From assembly GCA_002751075.1 (NCBI GenBank), contig NAOQ01000705.1, positions 1-31,490 of the forward strand: a DNA stretch of 31,490 bases, written 5' to 3'. The notes beneath the pieces were generated by a model, which had not been told where the DNA came from, searched no databases, and saw only the letters and a program-made list of their open reading frames with translations. Position numbers and translations under genes: made by a program. The DNA comes from Ichthyophonus hoferi (Eukaryota; Opisthokonta; Ichthyosporea; Ichthyophonida; Ichthyophonidae). Shown piece by piece: positions 29,989 to 31,490 of this stretch (positions are counted from its first letter, which is position 1; the number at the start of each line of letters is the position of its first letter).

Positions 29989-31490
29989 ATGGCTGTGGAA
30001 ATAGAATCTTGCGAGTATGTTCTTATACCTATAATATGGCTTGGATGGGGCGGGAGAGAGGTAGATGAGTGTGAGAGAGAGAGAGAGAGCGGACACTACA
30101 GTTATACATATAAACATACAGACCAGACGCTGTTGCATGGATCCTATAGCACTATATAATCTATTCCTATATACATTCCTGTTATGTACATTCTCCCTTC
30201 CCGTTGTCTTTTGGTGTTTTCAGCCCGCAGGTGTATATAGCTAACCGTTGTGTCTCTATATAGTGTGATTAGATTGATTCTACAGTATATGAAGGAACAT
30301 AACCTTGCCAGAACCTTTGATACCTTGAGGGTGAGTGATCTTACTTGTATATAGATATAGTAATGAAAGATGTATATGTGAAGGCATGTTTATATATATG
30401 CATGCACACATGAAATCCGATTTCTTTCTTCCTTCTCTCTCGCCCTACATATATGCCTATACCTTCTTTCCTCTCCTTCCCCTCCTCAACTATATCTTGC
30501 TCTCTTTTAACTTTCTTCTCGCTTTCTTAGTGTTGGTAGCCTGCCAATAGTATATCTTAGCTTATATAGGAACATGATATGATTATATATATACATACAT
30601 CAATCATACCTATATATATATACATCAATCATACCTATATATATATACATACATACATCCATACATCTATACATACATACATGCATACATACATATATAC
30701 ATACATACATACATACATACATACATACATACATACATACATACATTACATACACACATACAAGTCCCAATAAAATTTCTATCCATTTACTTTTGCATTA
30801 TAAAATATTAAACTACCAATCGTAGAATACTATTAACATCACCTGTCCAATCATATATTATAAATAAATTTTAATTGGCCATTCTTATTGGTTTCCAAGA
30901 TAAATGTAATTTTAATTTGACGCTCTTTCAATGAAATTCAATAGATAATATTTTAAATGGTTGATAAACGATTACATTGCTCCGTTTACTTTTTAGTATT
31001 TTTATGCAGGTTATGCATTAGCTCTAAATTACGGTATTCTATTCTCTTGCTTTAGGGAGGAGTGGGTTATGTTACTATTATATATTTAAAATATAACACA
31101 CGAATCAAAGACGAGTTTATTTAAATATTTTATCCACACTATATATATATATATATATTGAATAATTTTTGATATTGTCTTATATCGCTATATTGCATTA
31201 GTATGAAGTATATATTTACTATTTACAAACCTTTCTACTTCAACTATATAGGAAGAGACCGGGATCGCCCTAAATACAGTAGACAGTGTGGATTCCTTTG
31301 TGTCTGATATCAAGCAGGGTCATTGGGATAATGTGCTACAGGCCATACAGTCCCTACGTATTGCAGATAGGAAACTGTTTGACTTGTATGAACAGGTGTG
31401 TATATTGGTGTATAAAGTGTATATAAATGTATATGTGTATATTGGTGTATAAAGTGTATATAAATGTATATGTGTATATTGGTGTATAAA
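29989..31490 (+). CDS. SMU1: SMU1 splicing factor, exons 1-3, 3' end beyond the window
   Basis: SMU1 is a spliceosomal WD40 protein that works with IK/RED in B-complex activation in the nucleus. Exon 1 (29989-30014) reads MAVEIESC, close to human MSIEIESS. Exon 2 (30264-30330) reads [19 protein letters not shown]..., the LisH motif. Exon 3 (31252-31395) reads [16 protein letters not shown] and [25 protein letters not shown], the CTLH motif; nearly every position matches human SMU1 or is a conservative change. Phases 2 and 0 join cleanly. The WD40 repeats lie beyond the right edge. ATG at 29989 is chosen because the N-terminal MxxEIES motif starts there. Intron 2 holds an (ACAT)n microsatellite, and intron 3 opens with a 37-bp minisatellite. 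Confidence 0.93.
30585..30760 (+). repeat. (ACAT)n and ACATCAATCATACCTATATAT repeats in SMU1 intron 2
   Basis: Two or three copies of a unit with CATCAATCATACCTATATA, then a long ACAT run. Confidence 0.9.
31398..31490 (+). repeat. 37-bp minisatellite starting at the SMU1 exon 3 donor
   Basis: TGTATATTGGTGTATAAAGT recurs at a 37-bp spacing (TATATTGG at 31401, 31438 and 31475) and runs off the window. The first unit begins within the splice donor (CAG|GTGTGTATATTGG). Confidence 0.85.

Overview
The window is eukaryotic, very AT-rich, and built from small exons in long, repeat-choked introns (GTATGT/GTAAGT donors, YAG acceptors, standard code). The recognisable genes (RECQ1-type helicase, TEN1, an RGS protein, a type II membrane glycosyltransferase, SMU1) suggest an animal or close relative. 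The low GC and compact genes would fit an early-branching metazoan such as a sponge, but that placement is inference.

Layout. (1) 1-6891, minus: RECQ1/RECQL-like DNA helicase, 12 exons reconstructed, the 3' part running off the left edge. (2) 8681-11420, plus: complete four-exon TEN1 (CST complex), divergent from RECQ1. (3) 12125-16302, minus: glycosyltransferase with a GT-A-like catalytic exon; at least one connecting exon was not found. (4) 17326-21024: no confident gene; transposon remnants and decayed coding-like fragments. (5) 21025-22618, minus: RGS-domain protein. (6) 22662-29988: gene-poor, with decayed coding-like repeats and a large, diverged inverted repeat (arms about 850 bp) centred near 26870. 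(7) 29989-31490, plus: first three exons of SMU1 (LisH-CTLH splicing factor), running off the right edge.

Mobile and repeat content: a non-autonomous DNA transposon family of about 360 bp in six copies (one with a 7-bp target duplication, abutting the RECQ1 start codon), a second 222-bp MITE with about 33-bp terminal inverted repeats, two further dispersed repeat pairs, and many micro- and minisatellites.

The most distinctive pattern is short duplications of exon starts left as decayed copies in neighbouring introns: RECQ1 exon 4, RECQ1 exon 11 and TEN1 exon 2. No prokaryotic defence system, CRISPR array, rRNA or tRNA gene was seen. RECQ1 and TEN1 both act in genome and telomere maintenance and share one intergenic region; the other genes have no evident functional link.
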